Assembly (NCBI RefSeq): GCF_028330985.1
Contig: NZ_JAQMUE010000098.1
Span: 57,003-121,002 of the forward strand
DNA: 64,000 bases
Reading direction: 5' to 3'
DNA from: Roseofilum reptotaenium CS-1145
GTDB lineage: Bacteria; Cyanobacteriota; Cyanobacteriia; Cyanobacteriales; Desertifilaceae
The position numbers and the translations under genes were made by a program. Each line of letters starts with the position of its first letter. The stretch's first letter is position 1. The notes below the pieces were generated by a model. That model saw only the letters and a program-made list of their open reading frames with translations. It made no database searches and had not been told where the DNA came from. Positions 41,452 through 51,049 of this stretch are shown here, in pieces.

Positions 41452-42482
41452 AATTTCATATCTAAAGATTCCGGGACAGATTCCGCACCCCCACCATTCG
41501 ACGAACCAGCGATCGACTCAAACGATAGAGGGTTGCGATCGCGCATGATTTCGCGCATCATCGCTTTCGGTTCGCGATCGATCTGCAACTGCAACAACTC
41601 CGGGCGAGCATAATGTCCGACAGAATCCATCATGCGCTTGCGCTTCGTCAACAGTGAAAAATCTAAATCGGCAATCACCAACCCTTCGCCTTCTGTTAAA
41701 GGCGTAGCTAAATGATTCCCTTCCGGCCCGATAATGGCGGTATTGCATCCCCCTTGCAACACCTTTTGCAAGCGCTCATCTGTCGTAATTTGTTGCACTT
41801 GTTCCGGAGATAACCAACTGGTGGCATTGACCACAAAAGAACCGGACTCGAGAGCATGATGGCGAATGGTCACCTCAATTTGCTCTGTGAAGATATCGCC
41901 AACGAGAGAACCGGGAAATTGAGAACAATGAATCTGCTCGTGCTGCGCCATCAACGCATAGCGGGCGAGAGGATTGTAATGTTCCCAACAGGCGAGTGCG
42001 CCCACTTTACCAATGGCTGTATCGACCACTTGTAAGCCCGATCCATCTCCTTGACCCCAAACCATGCGTTCGTGATAAGTGGGGGTAATTTTCCGCCGTT
42101 TTAGAGCCAAAGTGCCATCGGCATCAAAGATCAGTTGCGTGTTATAGAGTGACCCCGCATCTCGTTCGTTGATCCCTAAAACCACCACCATGCCATACTG
42201 ACTAGCAGCTTGAGCTACAGCCTCTACCGCAGGCCCCGGAATGGTTACGGCCTCCTCATAAAGGCGCATATGTTCCTTTCCCATCAGAACTGGAGGTTGA
42301 ATGAAGGAAAAATAGGGATAGTAGGGAACGAAAGTCTCTGGAAAAACGATTAAGCGCGCATCCTGTTGGGCGGCTTGTGCGATCGCCTCAAGGACTTTGT
42401 TTAATGTTCCGTCCCGACTGAATAAAACGGGAGAAATTTGAGCGGCAGCCGCACGAATTGTGCCAGTATAGTCGAGCATCAT
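41448..42482 (-). CDS. nitC: Nitrilase of the Nit1C cluster (Sll0784 type)
   Basis: 344 residues. Catalytic triad Glu ([12 protein letters not shown]), Lys ([14 protein letters not shown]) and Cys ([12 protein letters not shown]) of nitrilases; Nit1 branch. It converts nitriles to acids and ammonia; the Nit1C enzyme is needed for cyanide assimilation in proteobacteria. Translationally coupled to nitD; 46 bp after nitB. Either of two adjacent ATGs could be the start. Confidence 0.93.
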   Translation of the reverse strand: MMLDYTGTIRAAAAQISPVLFSRDGTLNKVLEAIAQAAQQDARLIVFPETFVPYYPYFSFIQPPVLMGKEHMRLYEEAVTIPGPAVEAVAQAASQYGMVVVLGINERDAGSLYNTQLIFDADGTLALKRRKITPTYHERMVWGQGDGSGLQVVDTAIGKVGALACWEHYNPLARYALMAQHEQIHCSQFPGSLVGDIFTEQIEVTIRHHALESGSFVVNATSWLSPEQVQQITTDERLQKVLQGGCNTAIIGPEGNHLATPLTEGEGLVIADLDFSLLTKRKRMMDSVGHYARPELLQLQIDREPKAMMREIMRDRNPLSFESIAGSSNGGGAESVPESLDMKL

Positions 42483-42528
42483 AGAACGCTTTAGATGAGG
42501 GAATAAGGAACAAGCGATGGGGAATTGA

Positions 42529-43011
42529 TTACATAGTCCAAGAATCCAAGATCAAGGCCCCTTCTTTGCGATGAACTAAAACAATATCGAGGACATCGAG
42601 AGGATTAATGGGAATAATTCCAGGGATTAAAGAGGGTTCACCGTGACCGTAAAGGGCTTGTAGAGCAAAGCGACAAGCGTAAACTTTACCGCCTTCTTCC
42701 ATGATTTTGACCAACTGATTATTCATGGCCATATGTCCGGGAAAAGCTTCATCCCCAAGTTTGGGAAAACCGCGTTGAATACCTAGGGTAACACCTGGGC
42801 CATAAAGAAGAACTGAGGTTTCAAATCCTTTACGAATCAGGCGCGTCGCTTGCAATAGATTTACTAAACCAATGGAACCTTCAAAAGCAACCGTGTGGAA
42901 GGTAACCAGGGCTTTTTCACCAGGTTCGGCTTTAACATCTGGAAAAACTTTCTCTTCGTAATCAACAAAAAAGTCACCGGCTTGGTGTTTGGGGGTAGTT
43001 ACTTCTGGCAC
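42529..43011 (-). CDS. nitB: Sll0783/MSMEG_0572-type nitrogen starvation protein
   Basis: 160 residues, DsrE-like alpha/beta fold by pattern ([22 protein letters not shown]...[15 protein letters not shown]...[13 protein letters not shown]). It is the first gene of the Nit1C operon in many bacteria. Sll0783 in Synechocystis is strongly induced by nitrogen starvation and affects polyhydroxybutyrate formation. It sits directly downstream of the NtcA-type promoter at 43081-43123. Confidence 0.92.
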   Translation of the reverse strand: MPEVTTPKHQAGDFFVDYEEKVFPDVKAEPGEKALVTFHTVAFEGSIGLVNLLQATRLIRKGFETSVLLYGPGVTLGIQRGFPKLGDEAFPGHMAMNNQLVKIMEEGGKVYACRFALQALYGHGEPSLIPGIIPINPLDVLDIVLVHRKEGALILDSWTM

Positions 43012-43080
43012 GACAATTCCTCAATTTTTTTTGTAGATTCAGCATGATTTGGCATAACGTGATGCCTTGCTCTCGAAGGT

Positions 43081-43123
43081 AGATTAATGCCCTCCACAAT
43101 TTGATTTTTGTATGTCTAGCTAC
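43081..43123 (-). promoter_or_regulatory. NtcA-activated promoter of nitBCD
   Basis: On the minus strand: GTA-N8-TAC (43123 to 43110), 23 bp, then TAATCT (43086-43081) as a TAnnnT -10 box. This matches the class II NtcA promoter (GTAN8TAC-N22/23-TAN3T) exactly. The box is palindromic and could also influence the divergent plus-strand gene. Confidence 0.8.
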
Positions 43124-43315
43124 ATAAAATCTAAGTCTAGTGAGATGGATAGGAACAACCGGATAAATTGATTGCCAGTCAGGAAAATTGCGATCCCACC
43201 CTAGCGAAATCGATAGTGGTCAGATAAATTGATTCTTTTTCAGATAGGCTTGGCGATCTTCCTGTTACAATCCAAGGCGATGGTTGTCCTTGTTATTTCA
43301 AATCGCAATTGATCC

Positions 43316-43597
43316 ATGCCAGAAATACGCTTTGAGATTGAGTGGCCCGATGGAATCCGAGAAGTTTGCTATTCTCCTTCTTTAGTGGTACAAAAGCATT
43401 TAACTGCCCAAACCGAGTACGAGGTGGCCAATTTTATGCTGCGATCGCGCACGGCTCTGCAAGAAGGCAGCGATCGCGTGAAAGCCAAATATGGGTTTGC
43501 CTGTAGTTTGGCGTTGGGACAGTTAAAGAAGTTAGAAACCGCTTCAACTCGCTATTCCTCTGATGCTAAGGTGAAGGTCTTACAGTTTATTGAATAA
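43316..43597 (+). CDS. MSMEG_0570-type nitrogen starvation protein
   Basis: 93 residues (MPEIRFEIEWPDGIREVCYSPS...VKVLQFIE), a small conserved protein of Nit1C clusters with no known activity. It is divergent from nitB across a 304-bp region carrying the NtcA site. The Nit1C flavoprotein (MSMEG_0569/NitH) is not in this window. Confidence 0.88.
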   Translation: MPEIRFEIEWPDGIREVCYSPSLVVQKHLTAQTEYEVANFMLRSRTALQEGSDRVKAKYGFACSLALGQLKKLETASTRYSSDAKVKVLQFIE

Positions 43598-43731
43598 TAG
43601 ATTAAGCGTTCAGAACTAAAAAATACAGCAGTTCCCGCTCTTATGAAGTACAGTTGACGCTCAAATAACGATAAGCCATCTCTTTTTGAGCGATCTATGG
43701 GCAGGAAAAATCGATGTGCAACAAAGCTTTG

Positions 43732-43914
43732 CTAATCATATCGGCTTAAATCAAATTTAAACCTTCTAGCTACCTTGGTAAGGATATTTTCTGCTCGATT
43801 GTAATCATCATTAATTAACCAACCAGTATCTGATTGATATAGACCTCGCTTAATTCGTTTTCCAGATGGCTTCCAGTTGTTTAATTCTATTTTTAAGTCT
43901 AGATGTAGGGCTTA
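43732..43914 (-). pseudogene. Remnant of IS200/IS605-type TnpB, C-terminal end
   Basis: The minus strand reads NWKPSGKRIKRGLYQ...WLINDDYNRAENILTKVARRF...stop, the C-terminal RuvC-III region (usually N-A-D-x-N-G-A-x-N-I) of a TnpB-family RNA-guided nuclease. The upstream part and a start codon are missing, and the Asn-Asp motif is altered, so it is a dead fragment. No TnpA is visible. Confidence 0.65.
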
Positions 43915-44046
43915 AGACAAACTCCTGATTCACCTTATTCCCTAATTTAATTTATTGTTTTTGTCCCTCATTCTAACCCAATACTATTCTCCCGATTTTA
44001 TATTTTAGACAATAATCAATGGTTATCTTTGCTGCTTTATTAATGG

Positions 44047-44119
44047 TATAGCAGTGAAAGAGTTGATTAGGACAGTGAGGTTATGGTTTGAGGTAAGAGG
44101 CAAGAGGCAAGAGGCAATA
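44047..44119. repeat. MITE-like element, left half, copy C
   Basis: TATAGCAGTGAAAGAGTTGA and the following GGACAGTGAGGTTATGG match copies A and B; a GGCAAGA triplication follows. The right half is missing: the sequence runs directly into a transposase fragment. Confidence 0.65.
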
Positions 44120-44406
44120 GAATTGGTTTATCGATTGAATCATAGTGGAATCGACGTAGATATATCCACATTTTCCAAGGCATGTAAATCGAGACAAGAC
44201 CATTATTTATATCGAATATATTATCAGTTAACTCAGAAGTTGAAAAAAAGAATAAGGTAGAGTTACTGATGTTATTGACCATAGATTCGACTGTGATCAC
44301 TCTCACCAGTAAACTCTTCTGGAAACAAAATTACCGTCAAGTAAAGTTACTCAACGGTATCAAAATAAGTCAGGGTAATCCCACAGAGTTTGTCATCGCC
44401 GCTTAG
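44120..44406 (+). pseudogene. Degraded IS4-like transposase
   Basis: An N-terminal piece (VDISTFSKACKSR) is followed, after a stop and a frame change, by IDSTVITLTSKLFW...VKLLNGI...EFVIAA-stop (44269-44406). DST-x-I-T-L plus VKLLNG is the first-Asp region of IS4-type DDE transposases. Internal deletion and stops make it non-functional. Confidence 0.65.
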
Positions 44407-44439
44407 TAGCCCCATAACTTTAGTTACGGGGCTACTAAG
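44402..44439. repeat. 38-bp near-perfect palindrome
   Basis: CTTAGTAGCCCC...GGGGCTACTAAG, 12-bp perfect outer arms with a largely complementary interior, overlapping the stop of the transposase remnant. A hairpin; possibly an end of the decayed element or a terminator. Confidence 0.65.
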
Positions 44440-44577
44440 CTCCCGTGCTATTCGTGTGTGCGATCGCAAGTTCCCAACTAGGTCAGAGTACTGCGATCGC
44501 TAACATATGATCAATAATTAGAATTTCATCCCCCTTTGTCCCAAAGTGACAGAAGAGAGTGAAGCAAGAACGAGGAG

Positions 44578-45513
44578 CTAATTAGCCAGAACAGCATTTT
44601 CCTGTTGCTTGCGCTCAATATCTTGATCCGAAGGGAATTTAACATCCCAGACTAAACCTAGGCGTTGCAGCAGGGCAATCACCCACCAAGAAAAATCGAC
44701 TTGCCACCAATTCATGCTAAACCGGGCAGAGTAAGGAAAAGCATGATGGTTATTGTGCCAACCTTCCCCTAAAGTAATAATGGCAATCAGGGGATTATTG
44801 CGGCTGAAATCTCCAGTCTTGAAGGGTTGAGTCCCCCACAAATGGCAAATCGAGTTAACGGAGAGGGTTCCTTGGAAACTGAGCATAATTCGTAAAGCTC
44901 CGCCCCAGATCAGGCCTCGCAGAGCGCCTTCCCAAGATCCACAAATGGCTCCTTCAATAGCAGCCGGGAGCGCTAAACCCAGTACAATCCAGAGTAAACA
45001 CCAGCGATCGACGAATTCTACAGTGCGATCGCTCTTTAAGTCATTGATATAGGGTAAGGGTTCCACCCAAGTTGCACCAACCATCCAACCAAAATGGCCA
45101 TGCCAAAATCCTTGCACTTGTCCCCAGAAGCTTTTTCCATGTAGGTGGGGCGAATGAACATCTCCAGGTTGATCGCTGTATAGGTGATGCTGGCGATGAT
45201 GGCTGACCCAACTGGCGATCGTTCCTTGAGTCGATATACAAGCAGCAATACCGATCAGGGCTTTCAGAATTGGCCCAGTCTTAAACGCTTTATGGGAAAA
45301 TAAGCGATGATATCCTACACTCACCCCTAGAATAGTGAGGATGTAAAAACCGACGAGTAAGGCGATATCAAGGGGAGTCACCCCTTTTTCCCACCAGATT
45401 ACTGCGGCGATCGCCACAATGAACCCTATTCTAGGCAGGGTTAAGGTGATCGTGTTAATCACTCTTCGGCGATTAAGATCGGCTATGGCTTCAGAACTAC
45501 TGTAGTTGGTCAT
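44578..45513 (-). CDS. desC: Acyl-lipid/acyl-CoA delta-9 fatty acid desaturase
   Basis: Start at ATG 45513 (MTNYSSSEAIADLNRRR); a TTG six codons upstream is less likely. 311 residues. Three His boxes bind the di-iron centre: HRLFSH, HRQHH and HNNHH. Hydrophobic segments lie at about 30-75 and 165-210. It introduces the first double bond into stearoyl chains, needed for membrane fluidity at low temperature. The gene is alone. Confidence 0.92.
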   Translation of the reverse strand: MTNYSSSEAIADLNRRRVINTITLTLPRIGFIVAIAAVIWWEKGVTPLDIALLVGFYILTILGVSVGYHRLFSHKAFKTGPILKALIGIAACISTQGTIASWVSHHRQHHLYSDQPGDVHSPHLHGKSFWGQVQGFWHGHFGWMVGATWVEPLPYINDLKSDRTVEFVDRWCLLWIVLGLALPAAIEGAICGSWEGALRGLIWGGALRIMLSFQGTLSVNSICHLWGTQPFKTGDFSRNNPLIAIITLGEGWHNNHHAFPYSARFSMNWWQVDFSWWVIALLQRLGLVWDVKFPSDQDIERKQQENAVLAN

Positions 45514-45699
45514 CCAGGAACCTTTTATCAAATTACTTAAGCACTTTGAAGGATTGTATCAGCTTTTTGACCTTTGCAGGGCAATCTTAGGCTCTTTTAA
45601 GGATCTATTAATGCCTCAAAGCCTGACTGAGCAAGAGTTTATTGTCTGAAGTCAATGGCGATTCTATAGAGTGGCGATCGCTCAGGAAGATTCATCGCC

Positions 45700-47163
45700 C
45701 TATGGAGTTATTCGCCCTTCCAGAAAATAGGTAGTCATTTTTCCTTTGCCTTTGACCTCAATCTCACCTCGTTTTTCTAACTGATAGTAATCCCTTAATG
45801 TATTATATGTTTTTTTTGTGACTTGTATTTTCCCGGGTAGACAATGGGATTCCATTCGGCTGGCAATATTCACTGCATCTCCCCAAAGGTCATAAATGAA
45901 CTTTTTCTTACCAATCACCCCAGCCACGACCGGCCCGGTATTGATCCCAATGCGGATAGTGAGCAGGGTTTGGTGTTTCAGATTAAACTTAAACACCTCT
46001 TCTTGGATTTTCAGCGCCATTTCTGCCACAGCGATCGCCACATTTGGTCGATTAGTGGGTACACCTCCCACGACCATATAATTATCCCCAATGGTTTTAA
46101 TTTTTTCCAACTGATACTCATCTGCCCAATAATCAAAAGACGAAAAAATTTCATTGAGATAATTGACTAATGTAGGTGCAGAAATCGACGAGGCTAACTT
46201 CGTAAATCCCACAATATCCGCAAATAAAATTGTAACTTCAGGAAACCATTCGGCGATCGGATTATGACCCTGCTTCAATTGGTCAGCGATCGGTTTGGGA
46301 AGTATATTGAGCAAGAGGCGATCGGATTTTTGCTGTTCACTTTCGAGTTCTTGATTCGCTTCTTGGAGTTGAGCGGTTCGTTCAACCACCCGCCGTTCCA
46401 GCTCTTTCGACGTTTGGCGCAACCGATTAATCACGACAGCAATCGCTGAAAGAGCCAAAATCGAGTGAACTAACAGCATCATCAATGTTTCCTTTAAATG
46501 CTCATGAGTTTCTTCAATAAACTCATCTAAAGGTAAAATAATCTCTACAATCCCACGTACATCTCCTATTTTCCAATCTGTTTTTGGGCTATCTGGATGG
46601 GTATTATGACAAGCGACACAAGTTGGCTCCATAATTTCTGCTTGGGCATATCGTAAAGATGAATATCCGGCTCTCTTTTCAAATCGGTAATAGGGTTCAT
46701 TCGGACTCTTTCTTAGTGCGGATAAAGCATCTTGCTCAAATTGATCGCTAATGGTTTGTTTGATCATCGCTTGGCCACCTCGAAAAGGATAGTCACTATA
46801 GAGCTTAACCATCATCCCTGTATTTTGTTCGCGAATCTTCCATCCTAACTTCATCAAGAATGTTGCGGGTAAAGGAATTGCGCCTGTAATATTGAGATAA
46901 TTATGAGAAACAGAAATGCCATCAACCTCTTGGGCGCGATCGACCACTTCAGAGCTATACAGATTTCTCGCTTCTTGGATTAAATTAGAATAGGAAATTG
47001 CTGTTGATATTGCTTGATATTTAATTAAATTTGATGACATTTGATAGGTGTTTGCTAAACCGATACCAATACTAAAACAAAATAATATAATCAGGAACAA
47101 AATAGTATGTTTATAAGAAAATGAGTTTAATTTTTGAAGTAATTTATGAATGAAGTTATCCAT
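45700..47163 (-). CDS. Adenylyl cyclase with DUF3365-type periplasmic sensor
   Basis: Start ATG 47163 (MDNFIHKLLQ), preferred over an upstream TTG. 487 residues: TM1 ~17-35; periplasmic DUF3365/Tll0287-like domain with a haem-c motif CVACH near residue 186; TM2 ~225-245; coiled coil; class III cyclase domain ~300-480 (ILFADIVGFTKL; KIKTIGDNYMVVGG; YDLWGDAVNIASRM). Substrate-specifying Lys and Asp (KIKTIGD, YDLWGD) indicate ATP. cAMP output may be tied to redox or ligand sensing at the haem. Confidence 0.9.
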   Translation of the reverse strand: MDNFIHKLLQKLNSFSYKHTILFLIILFCFSIGIGLANTYQMSSNLIKYQAISTAISYSNLIQEARNLYSSEVVDRAQEVDGISVSHNYLNITGAIPLPATFLMKLGWKIREQNTGMMVKLYSDYPFRGGQAMIKQTISDQFEQDALSALRKSPNEPYYRFEKRAGYSSLRYAQAEIMEPTCVACHNTHPDSPKTDWKIGDVRGIVEIILPLDEFIEETHEHLKETLMMLLVHSILALSAIAVVINRLRQTSKELERRVVERTAQLQEANQELESEQQKSDRLLLNILPKPIADQLKQGHNPIAEWFPEVTILFADIVGFTKLASSISAPTLVNYLNEIFSSFDYWADEYQLEKIKTIGDNYMVVGGVPTNRPNVAIAVAEMALKIQEEVFKFNLKHQTLLTIRIGINTGPVVAGVIGKKKFIYDLWGDAVNIASRMESHCLPGKIQVTKKTYNTLRDYYQLEKRGEIEVKGKGKMTTYFLEGRITP

Positions 47164-47281
47164 CCTGTTATCGATCAACTCTAGTAGGTCTGTTTTAACA
47201 TATAATTAAGTTTCGTCAATGAGTAGTTGTTGTATAATTGACTATTACCCGATCTCCAATACTGAACGAGGAGGAAGATTC

Positions 47282-47590
47282 ATGAGTCGCAACTACCCCA
47301 CAGAGGCCATTGAAAACTTAGCGGCAGAAATCGGTGAAAATGTTTATATAGATATTGCCAAATGGCATCTTTATCTTAATGATGCCCATCTTCATACCCC
47401 TTTAGCCGAGCGTCTCTATCCTTTATTAGCAGAAGATAGTCTCGAAGAAAACAAAGTGTTGGAAATTTTGCAAGAAATAACTGTAAAATTAGGGGGAGGA
47501 CGCAGACAAATTGCCCTGTTAAATTTAATGCCCATGCAGGCACAGCTAAATTTAATGGATTTACTTGAAGAATTTCAAAGTAACCTTTAA
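47282..47590 (+). CDS. DUF3181-family protein
   Basis: 102 residues from MSRNYPTEAIENLAAEIG (ATG 47282), preceded by GAGGAGGAAG, a strong ribosome-binding site; an upstream in-frame start would add 21 unrelated residues. Conserved small cyanobacterial protein of unknown function, helical and acidic. Its stop overlaps the next start (TAATG), and that gene in turn overlaps the integrase. Confidence 0.8.
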   Translation: MSRNYPTEAIENLAAEIGENVYIDIAKWHLYLNDAHLHTPLAERLYPLLAEDSLEENKVLEILQEITVKLGGGRRQIALLNLMPMQAQLNLMDLLEEFQSNL

Positions 47591-47787
47591 TGCTATATTA
47601 TACGGCGATTGTTCTCGATCCCTCTTCTGTCAAAGACAGGAAAGGAAATGTTCAGGGGTGGAAGATTATCGACATTTACGGAGGAAAATACCACTGTCGC
47701 CTACTTGGGCTGAAGGAGAGGACGGTTGTATCGGTTAGTGATGTCGCCATAGCCCACCTGCTCTTCCCACAACCGGAAGAAGACTAA
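47590..47787 (+). CDS. Small hypothetical protein coupled to integrase
   Basis: 65 residues (MLYYTAIVLDPSSVKDRKG...AHLLFPQPEED), mixed alpha/beta, no recognised family. Start and stop overlap both neighbours by 1 nt (TAATG), so it is translationally coupled between DUF3181 and the integrase. It could be an excisionase-like accessory protein, but nothing in the sequence shows that. Confidence 0.6.
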   Translation: MLYYTAIVLDPSSVKDRKGNVQGWKIIDIYGGKYHCRLLGLKERTVVSVSDVAIAHLLFPQPEED

Positions 47788-48965
47788 TGAAAAAATTACA
47801 AGTTGTCAAGACAGCCACCGGTAAATTTGACCGGGTGGCCAAAACCGTGACGCTTGAAAACCGGGAAGGAAGAGTCTGGTTACGGTGGACCTTTGGGGGC
47901 AAGCGTTACTCATTGACCATCCCAGGGGGAATTACCCAAGCGGCGATCGCCTCAGCTTACGCTAGAGCCAATGCGATCGCCGCCGATATCGCCCTCGGTA
48001 AGTTCGACCCAAGCCTGATCGCCTACGACCCCAACCGAGAAGCGCGGGCCGAACAACTGCGGCTGAAGAACCAACCCACCATTCGGGAACTGTGGGAGAA
48101 GTACAAAATCAAGCAGTTAAAACTGACCTCCAAAACCACCCAGAAAAGCGTTTGGGTAGAGATTGACCGGGCACTGGATGCCTTATCCAGTAATGCCTTG
48201 AAGCTTGAGAGTCTGGATAATCTAGGCGATGAGTATATGAAGCTCTACGCGATCGCCACCTGCCACCGTCATTTCGAGTCACTGCAACCAGCCATCCGGT
48301 TGCACCTTCCCAACATTAAACTCAAGCCCCAACTTCCCAAGAGGGTAAAACGCCCTATCGAATGGTTCCCCCCGGATGAAGTCAAAGTCATATTACAAGC
48401 GTTCAAAACCGACCGTTTTTCCTCTCCCTTTGCCCCAGTTCCCCACAGCTACTACTACCCCTATGTCTGTTTCCTCGCTCATACCGGGTGCAGACCCGAA
48501 GAAGCGATCGCCCTGCTGTGGTCAGATTTGTTCTGGCTGCGCGATCGGGCCGGTTGCGAAGCCTCCATCACCAAAGTCTTCTCCAAAAAGGTCCTCAAAC
48601 CCTACACCAAGAACCACCTCATCCGAAACATCCCCATCTCCCTAGCCCTTCAAGACATATTAGAGGAGCGAAAGAAGCGATCGGGCTTAGTCTTCCCCTC
48701 TCCCCAAAAAAAGCACATCGATCAGAGCAACTTCTCCAGTCGCGTCTGGAACTGCGTCCTCCACTCCCTAGTTGCAGAGGGAGAAATCCGCAAGCGACTA
48801 CGCCCCTACTGCCTACGTCACTCCTTCGTCACCAATATCCACCATGAGCATGGAGTTCCCTTCCCCACCATTGCCCACCTGATTGGCGACAAAATTGAAA
48901 CCGTCATCCGGTTTTACTCAGGAACCAAACCCCTTACCACCCAAACCTTCCCCAACCTCTATTAA
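47787..48965 (+). CDS. Tyrosine recombinase/integrase
   Basis: 392 residues. N-terminal Arm/SAM-like part (~1-190), then the catalytic domain. First Arg in HTGCRPEEAIALLW; LRHSFVTNIHHEHG supplies the H-x-x-R-type box; HLIGDKIETVIRFYSG supplies the final block, with Tyr nucleophile RFY and Asp where the second His often is. It lies 175 bp from the 3' end of tRNA-Val, the normal geometry for an element integrated at a tRNA gene. Confidence 0.88.
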   Translation: MKKLQVVKTATGKFDRVAKTVTLENREGRVWLRWTFGGKRYSLTIPGGITQAAIASAYARANAIAADIALGKFDPSLIAYDPNREARAEQLRLKNQPTIRELWEKYKIKQLKLTSKTTQKSVWVEIDRALDALSSNALKLESLDNLGDEYMKLYAIATCHRHFESLQPAIRLHLPNIKLKPQLPKRVKRPIEWFPPDEVKVILQAFKTDRFSSPFAPVPHSYYYPYVCFLAHTGCRPEEAIALLWSDLFWLRDRAGCEASITKVFSKKVLKPYTKNHLIRNIPISLALQDILEERKKRSGLVFPSPQKKHIDQSNFSSRVWNCVLHSLVAEGEIRKRLRPYCLRHSFVTNIHHEHGVPFPTIAHLIGDKIETVIRFYSGTKPLTTQTFPNLY

Positions 48966-48978
48966 AACCCCTTCAAAC

Positions 48979-49082
48979 TGGTACGATTTTGGATCGAAAA
49001 TTCCCCACCCGATTCCCCACCCTGTAAGGGGTCGCCAGTCCTGTCCTCAGAAAAAAACTGCCCCAAAGTGGTACGATTTTGG
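48979..49082. repeat. Direct repeats between integrase and tRNA
   Basis: TGGTACGATTTTGG occurs twice, at 48979-48992 and 49069-49082, exactly 90 bp apart, with ATTCCCCACC repeated between. They are candidate integrase arm-binding sites or part of an att region. Confidence 0.5.
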
Positions 49083-49140
49083 TACAGGGGTATTTTTAGA
49101 GAAAAATTTCAAACGGCTGAAACCCTTGCTGTGACTGGGA

Positions 49141-49214
49141 TGGACGTAACGGGACTCGAACCTGTGACTTCCACGATGTCAACGTGGCGCTCTAACCAAC
49201 TGAGCTATACGTCC
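49141..49214 (-). tRNA. tRNA-Val(GAC)
   Basis: 74 nt on the minus strand. Acceptor stem GGACGTA/TACGTCC, D-arm AGCTCAGTTGGTTAGAGC, anticodon stem CCACG-TTGACAT-CGTGG (anticodon GAC), T-arm with GGTTCGAGTCC, discriminator A. CCA is not encoded. Confidence 0.96.
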
Positions 49215-49370
49215 TTAGGACAATTAGGATAGCACAATTTGAAATATCGATCAAGCATCTCAACTGTTATACACAACCAGCCACAGATCCCGAATTCAAA
49301 GTATCACCCTAGCAAAATCGACAAAACTTAAGATAAGGTAAGTCAAGAGTAGACCCCAAGAAACTCCACC

Positions 49371-49586
49371 ATGGAATCTAAAATTGATTGCGCCAAAGCC
49401 TGTATCAACGGATGTGTCCTAGGTGACCAATGCCCAAACCAAGAATATGCTCAACAAGCCTCAAACTTCATCCAAGAAACTTCCCTTGATCAAATGCTGG
49501 CCATAGCAGATGAGGCTCTACGAAAAAAAAGAATGGCTCCTCCCCAATGGATTATCCCTGAATCTATAGATTCGGCAGATTCCTAG
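49371..49586 (+). CDS. Small conserved cysteine-motif protein
   Basis: 71 residues. N-terminal Cys motif (Cys 7, 11, 15, 21: C-x3-C-x3-C-x5-C) followed by an acidic helix (QETSLDQMLAIADEALRKK) and PPQWIIPE. I recall similar small proteins across cyanobacteria, but no function. The Cys pattern could bind zinc or a metal cluster. Single gene ahead of ispG. Confidence 0.7.
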   Translation: MESKIDCAKACINGCVLGDQCPNQEYAQQASNFIQETSLDQMLAIADEALRKKRMAPPQWIIPESIDSADS

Positions 49587-49658
49587 ACTGATCTGCTATT
49601 CCCAGGATGCCCTGAATATGAGACGCTATTGATAGCCTTTCCATCCGTTGGAGTGTTT

Positions 49659-50882
49659 ATGCAAACTCTACCGAATCCTATCCAAACTCAATCCCCATCT
49701 TCACCAACAGTCTCCACTACCATTGAGCGCCGGAAAACTCGGCCGGTCAAAGTGGGCAATATTACGATTGGGGGAGGGCATCCTGTTGTTGTGCAATCGA
49801 TGATCAATGAAGATACCCTAGATATTGAAGGGTCAGTTGCTGCTATCCGTAGATTGCATGAAATTGGCTGTGAAATAGTGCGGGTCACGGTTCCCAGTCT
49901 GGCTCATGCGAAAGCGCTCAATGATATTAAACAAAAACTCAACAATACCTATCAACCGGTTCCTTTGGTTGCTGATGTTCACCACAATGGCATGAAAATT
50001 GCCCTGGAAGTAGCCAAGCATGTAGATAAGGTGCGGATTAACCCAGGGTTATATGTGTTTGAAAAACCCAAAGCTGACCGCACTGAGTATACAGAAGCTG
50101 AATTTGCAGATATTGGGGATCAAATTCGCCAAACCTTAGAACCCCTAGTGATTTCGCTGCGAGACCAAGGAAAAGCGATGCGTATTGGGGTTAATCATGG
50201 GTCATTGGCCGAGCGGATGCTGTTTACCTATGGGGATACGCCAGAAGGGATGGTGGAATCTGCTCTAGAATTTATCCATATTTGTGAATCTCTAGACTTT
50301 TATAATATTGTCATTTCTCTGAAAGCTTCACGAGTCCCGGTGATGTTGGCGGCCTATCGCTTAATGGCCAAGCGGATGGATGAACTGGGAATGAGTTATC
50401 CTTTGCACTTGGGAGTGACAGAAGCAGGAGATGGGGAGTATGGCCGGATTAAGTCCACCGCAGGTATTGCGACTCTTCTTGCTGATGGTATTGGGGATAC
50501 GATTCGAGTTTCTTTGACGGAAGCGCCAGAAAAAGAAATTCCGGTGTGTTATAGCATCCTTCAAGCTCTGGGACTGCGTAAAACGATGGTTGAATATGTG
50601 GCCTGTCCCTCCTGTGGGCGGACTCTGTTTAATCTGGAAGAGGTGCTGCATAAAGTCCGGGAAGCGACGAACCATTTAACGGGTTTAGATATTGCGGTGA
50701 TGGGGTGTATCGTTAATGGGCCAGGAGAAATGGCTGATGCAGATTATGGTTATGTGGGTAGACAACCTGGATATATTTCTCTTTATCGAGGTCGGGAAGA
50801 GATTAAGAAGGTTCCAGAAGACCAAGGGGTGGAAGAATTAATTAATTTAATTAAAGCGGATGGACGCTGGGTCGATCCGTAA
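49659..50882 (+). CDS. ispG: (E)-4-hydroxy-3-methylbut-2-enyl-diphosphate synthase
   Basis: Start ATG 49659 ([11 protein letters not shown]), with GGAG 7 nt ahead, preferred over an upstream TTG. 407 residues. TIM barrel ([38 protein letters not shown]) plus C-terminal 4Fe-4S domain with ACPSCGRT and GCIVNGPGE cysteines. It acts in the MEP isoprenoid pathway, in cyanobacteria with ferredoxin as electron donor. Confidence 0.97.
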   Translation: MQTLPNPIQTQSPSSPTVSTTIERRKTRPVKVGNITIGGGHPVVVQSMINEDTLDIEGSVAAIRRLHEIGCEIVRVTVPSLAHAKALNDIKQKLNNTYQPVPLVADVHHNGMKIALEVAKHVDKVRINPGLYVFEKPKADRTEYTEAEFADIGDQIRQTLEPLVISLRDQGKAMRIGVNHGSLAERMLFTYGDTPEGMVESALEFIHICESLDFYNIVISLKASRVPVMLAAYRLMAKRMDELGMSYPLHLGVTEAGDGEYGRIKSTAGIATLLADGIGDTIRVSLTEAPEKEIPVCYSILQALGLRKTMVEYVACPSCGRTLFNLEEVLHKVREATNHLTGLDIAVMGCIVNGPGEMADADYGYVGRQPGYISLYRGREEIKKVPEDQGVEELINLIKADGRWVDP

Positions 50883-51049
50883 CACAATTAAGAAGGGAGA
50901 GAACACTTTAATCTCCGGAAGGGGCTCACAAGCGATCGCATAAGGGAACCATAACGTGAAGAATCACTTCTCTATAGATCGGTATAGAGTGGCATGTGTT
51001 AGATTGGGCTTAACTCCCCCTAAAGTAATATCCCCGGTTCAGTAAGCTT

